A stretch of DNA of 64,000 bases from Massiliimalia sp050943535 (GTDB lineage Bacteria > Bacillota > Clostridia > Oscillospirales > Ruminococcaceae): NCBI GenBank assembly GCA_050943535.1, contig JBMNPJ010000003.1, positions 1-64,000 on the forward strand. The letters run 5' to 3'. The position numbers and the translations under genes are program-made. This document shows positions 31,817 to 40,346 of this stretch, piece by piece. Position 1 is the first letter of the stretch. Every line of letters starts with the position of its first letter. The notes under the pieces are model-generated. The model worked only from the letters and a program-made list of their open reading frames with translations. It did no database searches and was not told the origin of the DNA.

Positions 31817-33412
31817 TTAGCGATCCCATTTTTCAATCAGGCTAAGCAGCTGATCCGCAAACTTGCCCAAATCCTTGTTGGTACCGCCTTCGTTGTGACG
31901 GATAACTTCCAGCATCCGTTCTCCCACGTCCTGCAGACGCTGATAAGCGGCAGAACCGCTTCTGCGTACTTTCTGCACCTGTTCCACAGGTGGAATACCC
32001 ATATCGGTGCACCGGTTGAGCAAAAGGTCGTATTCTGCCTGATAATCCGGTGCCCAGGCATCGTAACCCATTCTTCTCAGTTCATTGGTGAATTCTTCTG
32101 CGATCTCTTCTTCTCCGTGTACAACAAATACTTTATCGGGCTGAATCTCGTATTCCTGAAGCCAGCGGATTAAACCGTTTTTGTCAGCGTGTCCGCTCAT
32201 ACCCCGGAAGTTGTATCGCTGTGCTTTGACTGCAATTTCTTCGCCAAAGAGTTTGACCTGATCCACTCCGTTAACCAGCATCCGCCCCAGGGTGCCGTTT
32301 GCCTGGTATCCTACAAAGATGACAGAACATTCCGGCCGCCACAGGTTGTGTTTTAAATGGTGTCGAATTCGTCCCGCTTCACACATACCGCTGGAGGAAA
32401 TGATGACTTTCGGTTTGGGGTCATTGTTCAGGGCAATGGATTCTTCTGCACTGCGGCAGAGAATCAGATTGGGGAACTGGGTAGGACGGAATCCGCTTTG
32501 CAGGATGGCTACCGTTTCTTCATCGGCATATCCAGTCAAGTCCCCGTCATAAATCTGGGTCGCTTCCATAGCCAGAGGGCTGTCCACATATACTGGAAAG
32601 TTGGGAACAGATTTTACCAGAAAACGTTCTTTGATTTCCCGAATGTGGAATAACAGTTCCTGTGTCCTTCCTACAGCAAAGGAAGGAATCACCACGTTGC
32701 CTCCCCGAGCAAGGGTGATGTCAATTACTTTCGCAAGTTCGGTGACAATATCCTCAGCCTCTTCGTGATACCGGTCTCCGTAGGTGGATTCCATCACCAC
32801 ATAGTCTGCATGATGGAAATATTGGGGATCCCGGATAATCGGCTGATTGTAGTTGCCAATATCGCCGGAAAAGACAATGGTTTTTTCCTCTCCGTTTTCA
32901 GTCAGGGTAAATCGGATGGAGGAAGATCCCAGAAGATGTCCCGCGTCGATAAATTCCGCCTGAATTCCCGGCTCTACTTCAAATTTTTGTCCGTACTGTT
33001 TGGGCACCAGGTATTCAAAGGACTCAAAGGCATCCGCCATGGTGTAAAGGGGCTCTTCCAGATCGTCACCGGAACGGCGGCGCTTTCTCTGGCGCCATTG
33101 GGATTCCATTTCCTGAATGTGCGCACTGTCTTCCAGCATAATGCGCATCAGTTCACAGGTTTTTCCGGTAGCAAAAATCTTTCCGTGGAATCCGTTTTTG
33201 ACCAAAAGGGGAACCCGTCCGGAATGGTCTACATGGGAGTGGGTAATAAAAACATAATCAATCAGGGAAGCTTGAAATGGAAGCTGGTTGTCATCCCGCA
33301 CAGCCTGCCCCTGCTGCAAACCGCAGTCAATGAGAATTTTTACTCCGTTGACCTCTAAAAAATGACAGCTTCCGGTTACCTCTTTGTCTGCTCCGTAAAA
33401 TTTTAGTTTCAT
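31817..33412 (-). CDS. Beta-CASP metallo-beta-lactamase-fold RNase
   Basis: 531 residues. The metallo-beta-lactamase motif is FITHSHVDHSGR (about 61-72), with DAGHLLGSSSI and FSGDIGNYNQP providing further metal ligands. The beta-CASP domain has ESTYGDRYHE, IPSFAVGRTQEL and SSGMCEAGRIRHHL, and a KMTKL-like C-terminal block reads RGMSGHADKNGLIRWL. It belongs to the CPSF-73/YsiH-type RNA-processing group rather than RNase J, by length and the SGHAD motif. ATG 33412 follows GAAAGGGGG; the TTG six codons earlier is unlikely. It lies 27 bp after the kinase gene in one operon. Confidence 0.88.
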   Translation of the reverse strand: MKLKFYGADKEVTGSCHFLEVNGVKILIDCGLQQGQAVRDDNQLPFQASLIDYVFITHSHVDHSGRVPLLVKNGFHGKIFATGKTCELMRIMLEDSAHIQEMESQWRQRKRRRSGDDLEEPLYTMADAFESFEYLVPKQYGQKFEVEPGIQAEFIDAGHLLGSSSIRFTLTENGEEKTIVFSGDIGNYNQPIIRDPQYFHHADYVVMESTYGDRYHEEAEDIVTELAKVIDITLARGGNVVIPSFAVGRTQELLFHIREIKERFLVKSVPNFPVYVDSPLAMEATQIYDGDLTGYADEETVAILQSGFRPTQFPNLILCRSAEESIALNNDPKPKVIISSSGMCEAGRIRHHLKHNLWRPECSVIFVGYQANGTLGRMLVNGVDQVKLFGEEIAVKAQRYNFRGMSGHADKNGLIRWLQEYEIQPDKVFVVHGEEEIAEEFTNELRRMGYDAWAPDYQAEYDLLLNRCTDMGIPPVEQVQKVRRSGSAAYQRLQDVGERMLEVIRHNEGGTNKDLGKFADQLLSLIEKWDR

Positions 33413-33439
33413 AAAGGGACCCCCTTTCAAATTGTGTGA

Positions 33440-34372
33440 TTATCGAATGAATTCCTGAATCAAACTGTGTTCAGGAACATAGTCCGCGCTCAATGACTCA
33501 AAGGATTCGCATCCTGTCAAAATGGTTTGTGCCAGTTCTCCATATTCGGGATGATCCAGCAGAGGAAGCAGCAGTTTTCTGGTACGCTCCCCGTAAATAA
33601 AGGGTTCATATCGGTGAGTAGAATTAATATGGATATCCGCTAGCTGACGGTATGGTTTAATATAAAGCTTTTCGCCCATGCGGACATATTTCCAAAGGTC
33701 CAGGATTCGAAGTGCATCCGAATTGCGGTGCACACTGTCCCGCAGAAGACGGCGCATCAGCCGCAGATTTCTGGCTTTGATTACAAGATCTCCGTGATCA
33801 TCTAAAAAATCAGAGTGTACGCTCACATAAATACGCACAATCCGATGTCCCTCTAATTGCTGGCTTAAAAGGGGATTTAAAGCGTTAATCCCTTCAAAAA
33901 CCAGATAGGTTTCTTTATCATAGGTCATGGACAGGGTTTGTTCAGAGCGCCGTCCGATGGAGAAATCAAACATGGGAAACTGGGATTTTCCAGTTTGGAA
34001 CAGCTCCTCTATCTTGTTGTGAAAACAATCTAAATCCATACTTTCCACAGATTCAAAATTAGGGCGTCCGTCACTCCACACCGGCTGATCTTCATTGTTT
34101 TTATAAAAGTCATCCAGCGAAATGCGGCAGCCTTTTTTGCCTTGTTCTTTCAGCTGCTGCAGAATCTGCAGGGCAGTGGTAGTTTTTCCAGAGGCAGAAG
34201 GCCCGGTCAGCAGGATGATGTGAGCGCCGGATGCCAGAATTTCGTCGCATACATTTTGGATTTTGGCGTGGTAAAGAGCCTCTTCCCGGCGAATGAGCGC
34301 TTCAGGATCACGACGGAATTCTTGCTGGAGTTTGGAAACCAGTACTGGTTCCATTGCTTTTTGGTATTTCAT
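33440..34372 (-). CDS. Uridine kinase-like nucleoside kinase
   Basis: 310 residues. The P-loop is LLTGPSASGKTTTALQ (about 54-69). The P-loop kinase of the phosphoribulokinase/uridine kinase group has ISLDDFYKN, DFSIGRRSEQ, TYLVFEGINALNP and RLMRRLLRDSVHRNSDA. It lacks the N-terminal TGS-like domain of the larger Firmicutes nucleoside kinases. It likely phosphorylates uridine or a related nucleoside. GGAGGG lies eight bases before the ATG. It is the first gene of a two-gene operon with the RNase and has a promoter at 34465-34493. Confidence 0.85.
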   Translation of the reverse strand: MKYQKAMEPVLVSKLQQEFRRDPEALIRREEALYHAKIQNVCDEILASGAHIILLTGPSASGKTTTALQILQQLKEQGKKGCRISLDDFYKNNEDQPVWSDGRPNFESVESMDLDCFHNKIEELFQTGKSQFPMFDFSIGRRSEQTLSMTYDKETYLVFEGINALNPLLSQQLEGHRIVRIYVSVHSDFLDDHGDLVIKARNLRLMRRLLRDSVHRNSDALRILDLWKYVRMGEKLYIKPYRQLADIHINSTHRYEPFIYGERTRKLLLPLLDHPEYGELAQTILTGCESFESLSADYVPEHSLIQEFIR

Positions 34373-34464
34373 AATCAGGATCCCTCCTGCTTTTACAATA
34401 GATTTGCTGAAAATACAGCATAGAAATTAAATGATTATATGCAATATAACTACTTATTGATTAT

Positions 34465-34493
34465 ATTATACTATAATCAATTTATAACTACAA
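34465..34493 (-). promoter_or_regulatory. Promoter of the uridine kinase operon
   Basis: Minus strand TTGTAG (34488-34493), 17 bp, TATAAT (34465-34470). Its -10 lies inside the perfect palindrome TTGATTATA-N6-TATAATCAA (34457-34480), a likely operator. Confidence 0.65.
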
Positions 34494-34541
34494 TATAAAA
34501 AAAGTAAAACTTTTTTGTATGTAATAGATGGAGAATTTGTT

Positions 34542-34601
34542 ATGAAAAGGCTCATCGGTATCGTGTTAACAGCCTGTTGGGGCAGTCTTTGCAATAGATA
34601 A
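34542..34601 (+). CDS. Possible 19-residue leader or signalling peptide
   Basis: The sequence reads MKRLIGIVLTACWGSLCNR then TAA. GGAG is nine bases before the ATG, and a strong bidirectional terminator starts one base after the stop. It has a positive start, a hydrophobic core and two cysteines, like a truncated lipoprotein signal or a small exported peptide. The tight fit of ribosome-binding site, ORF and terminator is the evidence; nothing else supports it. Confidence 0.35.
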   Translation: MKRLIGIVLTACWGSLCNR

Positions 34602-34602
34602 A

Positions 34603-34637
34603 AAGGAGTACCGCATTTTGTGATTTGCGGCACTCCT
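34603..34637. terminator. Bidirectional terminator
   Basis: AAGGAGTACCGCA (34603-34615) pairs with TGCGGCACTCCTT (34625-34637), with A and T tracts flanking. It serves the small ORF and, on the other strand, the phospholipase-like gene. Confidence 0.85.
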
Positions 34638-34664
34638 TAAAATAGTTTCAATATAGGTTTTCTA

Positions 34665-35615
34665 TTAAAAATCTTCTTCCGGAACATCAACCGGATTTCC
34701 GCCAAAGGTTAGGCTGGTGTCAAAAGGAACAGAACCTGGATCATTCAAGGTATCAAAGGTTGCTTCTAGAGCAGGAACCACTGCGTCTTTTGCGTCATGG
34801 AACAATCCCAGAACAGACTTTCTGGATTTTTGATCCGGATTTAAAGGATGATGCCACAGGTTTTCCCGAATATTGGCAGTATCCGTTTTTACGGTTTTAG
34901 GTTTAATCATATAGGTGATGTCCAAAGTTTTTGGGAACAGCTCTCCTAAAATGTTCCGCATTACAGGCAGTACGCCGGAATTGTCGTAAAGCAGACAGGA
35001 AGCATTGCGGGTGTCATCAAAACTCTGCATCAGGTCTTTTACTTCTACAGAAGTATCAAATACAGTTTCAAACAGTTCAGAATACATGCGGCTGATGACG
35101 TTTTTAGAGAAAGCATCCATGGTAAAGTGGTTTTTTACAGAGAAAGTAGTCACCGGTTTTTTCTTGAAAAACTGGTATAAAATGCTGTCTAATTCCGCCT
35201 CAATCCGGCAGTGCATGCTGCGGGGAGTGCGTTCCGGATGATGAGCGCACAAGCTGCCCTGAAGAAAATATACATAAGGATGTACGGTTTTATCCAAAAA
35301 ATAGTGGCAGATAAATCCCATATAGTAGGCACACAGTACCCGATATTCTTCAGCATCTTCCTGTTTAGAAGCAATATAGTGTTTCATAAAATCCATGGTT
35401 TCGCCAATGTGCTGGCTGTGCAGACGGCTGCCCAGCGGCACTAGAGGATTACCGGACAAAGCTCCGGAAATGCTTCGGAAGAAAAAGAGAAAATCCGGAC
35501 CTTCTGTTCCGTAATTGAAAGCAGTTCTGTTTTCTCCGATTATGGTTTGGATATCGGGAGATAATTCTTCAAACACCTGCTCTCCAAACAGGTAATGGGT
35601 TGTAAAATCTGGCAT
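34665..35615 (-). CDS. Zinc-dependent phospholipase C-like protein
   Basis: 316 residues of the PF00882 type. It starts MPDFTTHYLFGEQVFEEL, with NYGTEGPDFLFFFR, YYMGFICHYFLDKTVHPYVY and AHHPERTPRSMHCRIEAELDS, which carry the histidines and acidic residues typical of the zinc cluster. There is no signal peptide, so it is probably cytoplasmic and not a secreted toxin. The cellular role of these Clostridia proteins is unclear. AAGGAGC precedes the start by about ten bases. Confidence 0.85.
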   Translation of the reverse strand: MPDFTTHYLFGEQVFEELSPDIQTIIGENRTAFNYGTEGPDFLFFFRSISGALSGNPLVPLGSRLHSQHIGETMDFMKHYIASKQEDAEEYRVLCAYYMGFICHYFLDKTVHPYVYFLQGSLCAHHPERTPRSMHCRIEAELDSILYQFFKKKPVTTFSVKNHFTMDAFSKNVISRMYSELFETVFDTSVEVKDLMQSFDDTRNASCLLYDNSGVLPVMRNILGELFPKTLDITYMIKPKTVKTDTANIRENLWHHPLNPDQKSRKSVLGLFHDAKDAVVPALEATFDTLNDPGSVPFDTSLTFGGNPVDVPEEDF

Positions 35616-35972
35616 AGAGATACAGCTCCTTTATATTCAATTTGCGGTGAAATTGCCGCAGAATCGGTTTATCTTGCAGACATACCATTTTCATTGTATA
35701 ATTTCAGTATATCATTGAAATAAAAATTTTCTACTGGCATTTTGTGAAATTTTGTTTTGAATTTCTTGGAAATAAGGGAAAAAACAGGGGTGGGTCATGT
35801 CTACTGTTTTTATCCATGAAAGAAAATACTTTGGCAGAATCACACAAACATCCTGTAAAAAATTGACATTTTGATAGATTTTTCCGTTTCAGGATATACG
35901 CCTTTACAAAAAATATGTTATGATGAAAAGAAAGCAAAGAGTATTTTAGAAAAACCAGGAGGAAAAACGGGT
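35616..35972. other. Divergent intergenic region (357 bp)
   Basis: It holds ATTTCA-N9-TGAAAT near 35701 (possible operator for the phospholipase-like gene) and an AAAACAG/CTGTTTTT hairpin near 35783-35813. An extended -10, TGTTATGAT, near 35917-35925 may serve the transporter gene. No gene is evident. Confidence 0.4.
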
Positions 35973-37238
35973 ATGAAAAAACTGAAATTGACACGGGAAG
36001 AGTGGTATTGGAGCCTGTATGACATGGCAAACTCCGCTTTTATTTTGATGCTGACTGCCATGATTCCCCCATATGTGGCTACGATCGGCCAGGAAATGGG
36101 ACTCAGCGGAGCACAGACTAGTTCTGACTGGGCGTTTGTCCAGTCCGGTTCAACTTTGGTTATTGCTTTAATGGCACCGTTTTTAGGGGTTTTAGCAGAC
36201 CGCAAGGGGAAAAAGAAATTGTTTTTCAACTGGTTCTTTTTTCTGGGCGTAGCTATGTTCTTTGTTATGGCATTTGTAGATAATTATTATGTGCTTTTGG
36301 CGGTAAATTTGCTGACCGGAATTGGCTATGCCGGAGCGAATATTTTCTATGATGCTTTTTTAATTGATGTTACTACGGATGAGCGAATGGATTTTATCTC
36401 TTCTCTGGGATATGCAGTGGGATATGTAGGTAGCTGTATTCCTTTTATTGTCAGCATTATTCTGTATATGACCACACCGTTTGGATTGGATGCTATGACT
36501 GCCATCAAAGTGGGGATTTTTATTAATGCTTTGTGGTGGCTTTTGTTTACCCTTCCTATGATCCGCAGAGTACATCAGCGCTATTATACGGAAGGAAGCC
36601 GAAAAAAAGTGGTTTCTTCTGCGCTGAAAAAACTGTGGGGTACTTTAAAACTCATTGCGCACAATAAAACCATCGGACTGTTTTTGCTGGCGTATTTCTT
36701 TTACATTGACGGCGTAGATACCGTTATTAAGCTGTCTACCTCCTATGGTCAGTCTGTAGGACTGGATACCACAGCCATGATTGTGGCGCTGTTGGTAACC
36801 CAGCTGGTAGCATTTCCAGCGGTTATGCTGTTTGCAAAAATCTCCAAACAGCTTTCTACCAAAAAGGTACTGCTCTTTTCCGTACTGGTATATGTGGGAA
36901 TCTGTATTTTTGGGTATTTTATGGCGGAAGAATGGCAGTTCTGGATTATGGCAGTTGTAGTGGGAATGGTGCAGGGTACCATTCAGGCGTTGTCTCGGTC
37001 TTATTTCGGAAAACTGATTCCAAAAGAAAACAACAACGAATATTTTGGATTTTATAACATTTTCGGGAAATACGCCACCATTATCGGCCCGGTGCTCATG
37101 GGAGTATTTACCCGCGTGACAGGAAATTCCCGGTACGGGGTGCTCAGCATCTGTATTTTGTTTGTTGCCGGTTTTGTAATTTTGCTGTTTGTGCCGGATG
37201 CGTCCGGTGTTGCGCAGGCACAAGAGAAAGGAGAATAG
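35973..37238 (+). CDS. MFS transporter, UMF1 (Atg22-like) family
   Basis: 421 residues with twelve membrane helices. It begins with the UMF1 signature EEWYWSLYDMANSAFILML and has GVLADRKGKKKLFF (loop 2-3), GYAVGYVGSCIPFI, YFFYIDGVDTVIKL and ALSRSYFGKLIPKENNNEYFG. It probably exports amino acids or peptides, by analogy with yeast Atg22. CAGGAGG lies before ATG 35973; the frame extends further upstream without a ribosome-binding site. An acetyltransferase gene follows after 4 bp. Confidence 0.9.
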   Translation: MKKLKLTREEWYWSLYDMANSAFILMLTAMIPPYVATIGQEMGLSGAQTSSDWAFVQSGSTLVIALMAPFLGVLADRKGKKKLFFNWFFFLGVAMFFVMAFVDNYYVLLAVNLLTGIGYAGANIFYDAFLIDVTTDERMDFISSLGYAVGYVGSCIPFIVSIILYMTTPFGLDAMTAIKVGIFINALWWLLFTLPMIRRVHQRYYTEGSRKKVVSSALKKLWGTLKLIAHNKTIGLFLLAYFFYIDGVDTVIKLSTSYGQSVGLDTTAMIVALLVTQLVAFPAVMLFAKISKQLSTKKVLLFSVLVYVGICIFGYFMAEEWQFWIMAVVVGMVQGTIQALSRSYFGKLIPKENNNEYFGFYNIFGKYATIIGPVLMGVFTRVTGNSRYGVLSICILFVAGFVILLFVPDASGVAQAQEKGE

Positions 37239-37242
37239 TTCT

Positions 37243-37857
37243 ATGACAGTACAGGAAAAAATGAAGCAGGGGCGCCTTTACATTGACGCAGCAGATCCCG
37301 AACTGATGAAAACCATGGTAAAGGCCAAAGAGCTGATTTATGATTTTAATCAGACCCGACCTTCTGAACTGGAAAAGCGCACCCAGCTGATCCATGAGAT
37401 TTTTGCAGAAGTGGGAAAGGACCCTTTTATTGAACCGCCTATGCACATGGCATATGGAAATCGGGTACATATTGGAGATCGGTTTTATGCCAATTTCAAT
37501 ATGGTGATTGTGGATGATATTGACGTGTATATCGGCAATGATGTAATGTTTGCGCCAAATGTCACCATTACCGTAACCGGGCATCCAGTGGCTCCGGAAC
37601 TGCGGGCAAACGGACGGCAGTTTTCTTTCCCGGTGCATATCGAGGACAATGTTTGGATCGGCGCCAATGTGGTCATTCTGCCGGGGGTTACCATTGGAAA
37701 AGGTTCTGTGATCGGAGCGGGCAGTGTGGTAACCAAAGATATTCCGCCCAATGTGGTAGCAGTAGGTTCTCCGTGCCGGGTACTGCGTCCGATTGGTGAC
37801 CGCGACCGGGAATATTATTTTAAAGACCGTAAAATTGAACCGGTAGATTTGGAATAA
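37243..37857 (+). CDS. Maltose/galactoside O-acetyltransferase family protein
   Basis: 204 residues. Helical N-terminus KMKQGRLYIDAADPELM is typical of sugar O-acetyltransferases. A left-handed beta-helix follows with hexapeptide repeats (VWIGANVVILPGVTIGKGSV, IGAGSVVTKDIPPNVVAVG), the catalytic His in TVTGHPVAPELR, and GSPCRVLRPI. It transfers acetyl from acetyl-CoA to a sugar. It is co-transcribed with the UMF1 transporter (4 bp gap, AAAGGAG nine bases before ATG). A terminator follows. Confidence 0.9.
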   Translation: MTVQEKMKQGRLYIDAADPELMKTMVKAKELIYDFNQTRPSELEKRTQLIHEIFAEVGKDPFIEPPMHMAYGNRVHIGDRFYANFNMVIVDDIDVYIGNDVMFAPNVTITVTGHPVAPELRANGRQFSFPVHIEDNVWIGANVVILPGVTIGKGSVIGAGSVVTKDIPPNVVAVGSPCRVLRPIGDRDREYYFKDRKIEPVDLE

Positions 37858-37883
37858 AAGTTTATATTTTCAATATGATTTGG

Positions 37884-37919
37884 TGTGCCGCAGGAGAAAG
37901 ATCCTGTGGCACATTTTTT
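37884..37919. terminator. Terminator between convergent genes
   Basis: TGTGCCGCAGGA (37884-37895) pairs with TCCTGTGGCACA (37902-37913), then TTTTTT. Confidence 0.88.
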
Positions 37920-38673
37920 ACGGCAAAATTTCTACAAAAGTTTTGTAAAAGTCGTAAGATGTTCCGTCTTCCTGAGCACGGAGAAGAAATCGGCTGATAA
38001 TAAAACCGGTACGATAGTTTTTTTGAATCTGCTGCAAAATTTCCGGCAGGTTGTTGGGAAATCCATCGGTGACTTCTTCCTTCATAAGGCAGGCAATATA
38101 AGTGCTGCGGCTTTTTTTCCAGAGGATTTCTGAATCGGGGAACAGATGTATTTGTTCCAAAGGGATGGTCAGTCCTCGGGATTCTTCTTCAGGATGGTCA
38201 GAATGCTGTACTCGGGAATATAGATAAGGATTTTCCATGTATTTCTGCAGTTTTTTCATTTCAATTAAATCGAAGGAAACAATACAGTCAGTATCAATAT
38301 CCGTTTTCTCGTATGGATGCTCTTTTAATTCTTTCAGGATACGGATTGCTTCCAGGTGGCATTGCAGTTTTTGGATTCGCTGCTGGATCTGCTCCTGTTC
38401 ATAGGTGAGCTGCTGAATCTTGTGGTGAAAAAGCAGTTCGTGTTCTTCTGGCTCAGAATGTTTCATCAGGCGGATTTGTTTGAGTGGAATTCCCAGACTT
38501 TTATAGAAAATAATGTCGGAAAGGGTCATAAAATCTGCGGCAGAATATTCCCGGTAACTGTTGGCAGCATTTTTATGGGGTGTTAAGATTTCTGCTTCTT
38601 CCCAATATCGAAGGGTAGAAGCAGGCAGGTTAAAAAATTGAGAAATTTCTCCGATGTAAAATTGTTTTTCCAT
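37918..38673 (-). CDS. MerR-family regulator with ligand-binding C-terminus
   Basis: 251 residues. The N-terminal winged helix is YIGEISQFFNLPASTLRYWEE, then NSYREYSAADFMTLSDIIFY and LGIPLKQIRLM. A coiled-coil dimerisation helix (about 85-115) and a GyrI-like C-terminal domain suited to sensing small molecules follow, so it is of the BmrR multidrug type. It is divergent to a MATE efflux gene, and between them lies a 19 bp-spacer MerR promoter (38713-38743). It most likely activates that transporter upon binding a drug. Confidence 0.88.
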   Translation of the reverse strand: MEKQFYIGEISQFFNLPASTLRYWEEAEILTPHKNAANSYREYSAADFMTLSDIIFYKSLGIPLKQIRLMKHSEPEEHELLFHHKIQQLTYEQEQIQQRIQKLQCHLEAIRILKELKEHPYEKTDIDTDCIVSFDLIEMKKLQKYMENPYLYSRVQHSDHPEEESRGLTIPLEQIHLFPDSEILWKKSRSTYIACLMKEEVTDGFPNNLPEILQQIQKNYRTGFIISRFLLRAQEDGTSYDFYKTFVEILP

Positions 38674-38712
38674 ATGCAGACCTCCTTTGTTTTTATTATA
38701 GTATTTTGCTAG

Positions 38713-38743
38713 TTGACCTTCAAGTAACTTTAAGGTTTATACT
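38713..38743 (+). promoter_or_regulatory. MerR-type promoter and operator of the MATE gene
   Basis: TTGACC (38713-38718), 19 bp, TATACT (38738-38743). The overlong spacer is a near-perfect dyad, ACCTTCAAGT-A-ACTTTAAGGT, as expected of a promoter that MerR proteins activate by unwinding. Confidence 0.88.
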
Positions 38744-38783
38744 AAATGAGAGATGATTTGAACAAGGAAGGTTGATTGCGTTC

Positions 38784-40118
38784 ATGGAAAAAACACTGAT
38801 TTTTCATTCGGCAGATGAAGTAAAATTTGGAAAGCTTTTAAAATTTATTATTCCCACCTATCTTACCTCATTGTTTAATACAGTGTATACCATGGTAGAT
38901 GGAATTTTTGTTTCTTCCTATGTGGGAACCAATGCGTTGGCGGCGATTAATATTGTGTACCCTATTGTCAATGTACTGACCGGCATTGCACTGGCCTTTG
39001 CTACTGGGGGAAGTGCCATTGCGGCACTGCGCATCGGCGCCGGCAAACAGGAAGAAGCAAATCGGATTTTTTCTGTGAGTATGCTTGCTTCTATAGGGAT
39101 TGGATGCCTTTTATCCGTTTTGATTTGGATGAATCTATCTTCTTGGCTGGGGCTTTTGGGAGCGACGGCGCTGACGATGGTGGACTGTAAAATTTATGCG
39201 TTTTGGTGGCTCATAGGAACTCCTGTTGTGATTGGGAAAGAATTATTCACCTATTTTATTCGAATAGACGGTTCTCCTACATACAGTTTTTTGACTGCCC
39301 TGTCCGGAGGAATACTGAATATTCTATTGGATTATATTTTTGTAGGATGCTTAAAAATGGGGATTTTAGGGGCGGCACTGGCTACGATTTTAGGTTTGCT
39401 GCTTTCCTTCTGCATGGGGATTTATTATTTTCTAAAAAAGAAAAAAATCCTTTGCTTTAAGTTGAGGGGGTTATCTGTATGGTGTGGGCTTCGGTGTATG
39501 GTAAACGGAGCGTCCGAATTTGTCAATCAGCTGGCTATTGCCATTACCACTGTTTTCTTTAACCGTACGGCAATGACCTTTGCCGGAGAAGACGGCATTG
39601 CGGCGGTTTCAATTATTATGTATCTGCAGTTTTTGTTTATCGGTGTATACTTTGGATTTTCCATGGGAATGGCGCCCCCGATGAGTTATGCCTACGGAGA
39701 TCAAAAATTTGATATCTGCCATATTCTTGAAACATATGCCTATCGATTTTTTGCCATCGCTTCGGTTGTTATTTATGGACTTACTTTTTTACTGGCTCCC
39801 TTGGGAGTTTCCTTTTTTGCTCAAACGGGCAGCACCGTATACGATTTGGCTGTGTGGGGAATGCGCCTTTATGGACTGGGATTTTTATGTTCTGGTCTAA
39901 ATATTTTTGCGGCAATCCGCATGATGGCTTATGGAAAAGGATACTTTTCAGGAATGATTACTTTTTTGCGCTCTTTTGCACTGCTTTTGCTGTTTTTGAC
40001 CGTTTTGCCAAAATATCTGGGAATGAACGGAATTTGGCTTGCAGTTCCTGGGGCGGAAGTCTGTACATTTTTTGTTGCCCTGGCTTCTCTGTTTTTGATT
40101 GGAAAACGTCGGGGATAA
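38784..40118 (+). CDS. MATE-family efflux transporter (MerR-controlled)
   Basis: 444 residues with twelve helices. It opens LLKFIIPTYLTSLFNTVYTM, then DGIFVSSYVGTNALAAINIV and ATGGSAIAALRIGAGKQEEA, which are MATE hallmarks. The second half mirrors this with MGMAPPMSYAYGDQ. It likely exports cationic compounds that the divergent MerR protein senses. AAGGAAGG is twelve bases before ATG 38784; the TTG at 38772 leaves no space for a site. It differs clearly from the other MATE protein at 14972. Confidence 0.9.
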   Translation: MEKTLIFHSADEVKFGKLLKFIIPTYLTSLFNTVYTMVDGIFVSSYVGTNALAAINIVYPIVNVLTGIALAFATGGSAIAALRIGAGKQEEANRIFSVSMLASIGIGCLLSVLIWMNLSSWLGLLGATALTMVDCKIYAFWWLIGTPVVIGKELFTYFIRIDGSPTYSFLTALSGGILNILLDYIFVGCLKMGILGAALATILGLLLSFCMGIYYFLKKKKILCFKLRGLSVWCGLRCMVNGASEFVNQLAIAITTVFFNRTAMTFAGEDGIAAVSIIMYLQFLFIGVYFGFSMGMAPPMSYAYGDQKFDICHILETYAYRFFAIASVVIYGLTFLLAPLGVSFFAQTGSTVYDLAVWGMRLYGLGFLCSGLNIFAAIRMMAYGKGYFSGMITFLRSFALLLLFLTVLPKYLGMNGIWLAVPGAEVCTFFVALASLFLIGKRRG

Positions 40119-40235
40119 TTTCTTCTTGGCACATAGTGTTTTGGATAATTTGAGAAAAAACAGATTGTTTTCCTGTGATATATGATGAAAAACAGGGAAC
40201 CTAAGGAAAATCCCATAGTTTGCCCCGGTTCTTCA

Positions 40236-40264
40236 TTGACTTTTATGGAATGGTAAGCTACAAT
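40236..40264 (+). promoter_or_regulatory. Promoter of the transketolase genes
   Basis: TTGACT (40236-40241), 17 bp, TACAAT (40259-40264). About 75 bp of leader follow. Confidence 0.85.
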
Positions 40265-40346
40265 AATGATGTATTTACGCAGAACAGCAGATGTTTTTTA
40301 GCGTCTGCAATTGATTTTTATTTTTAAAGAGGGCGGTGTTTTTACG

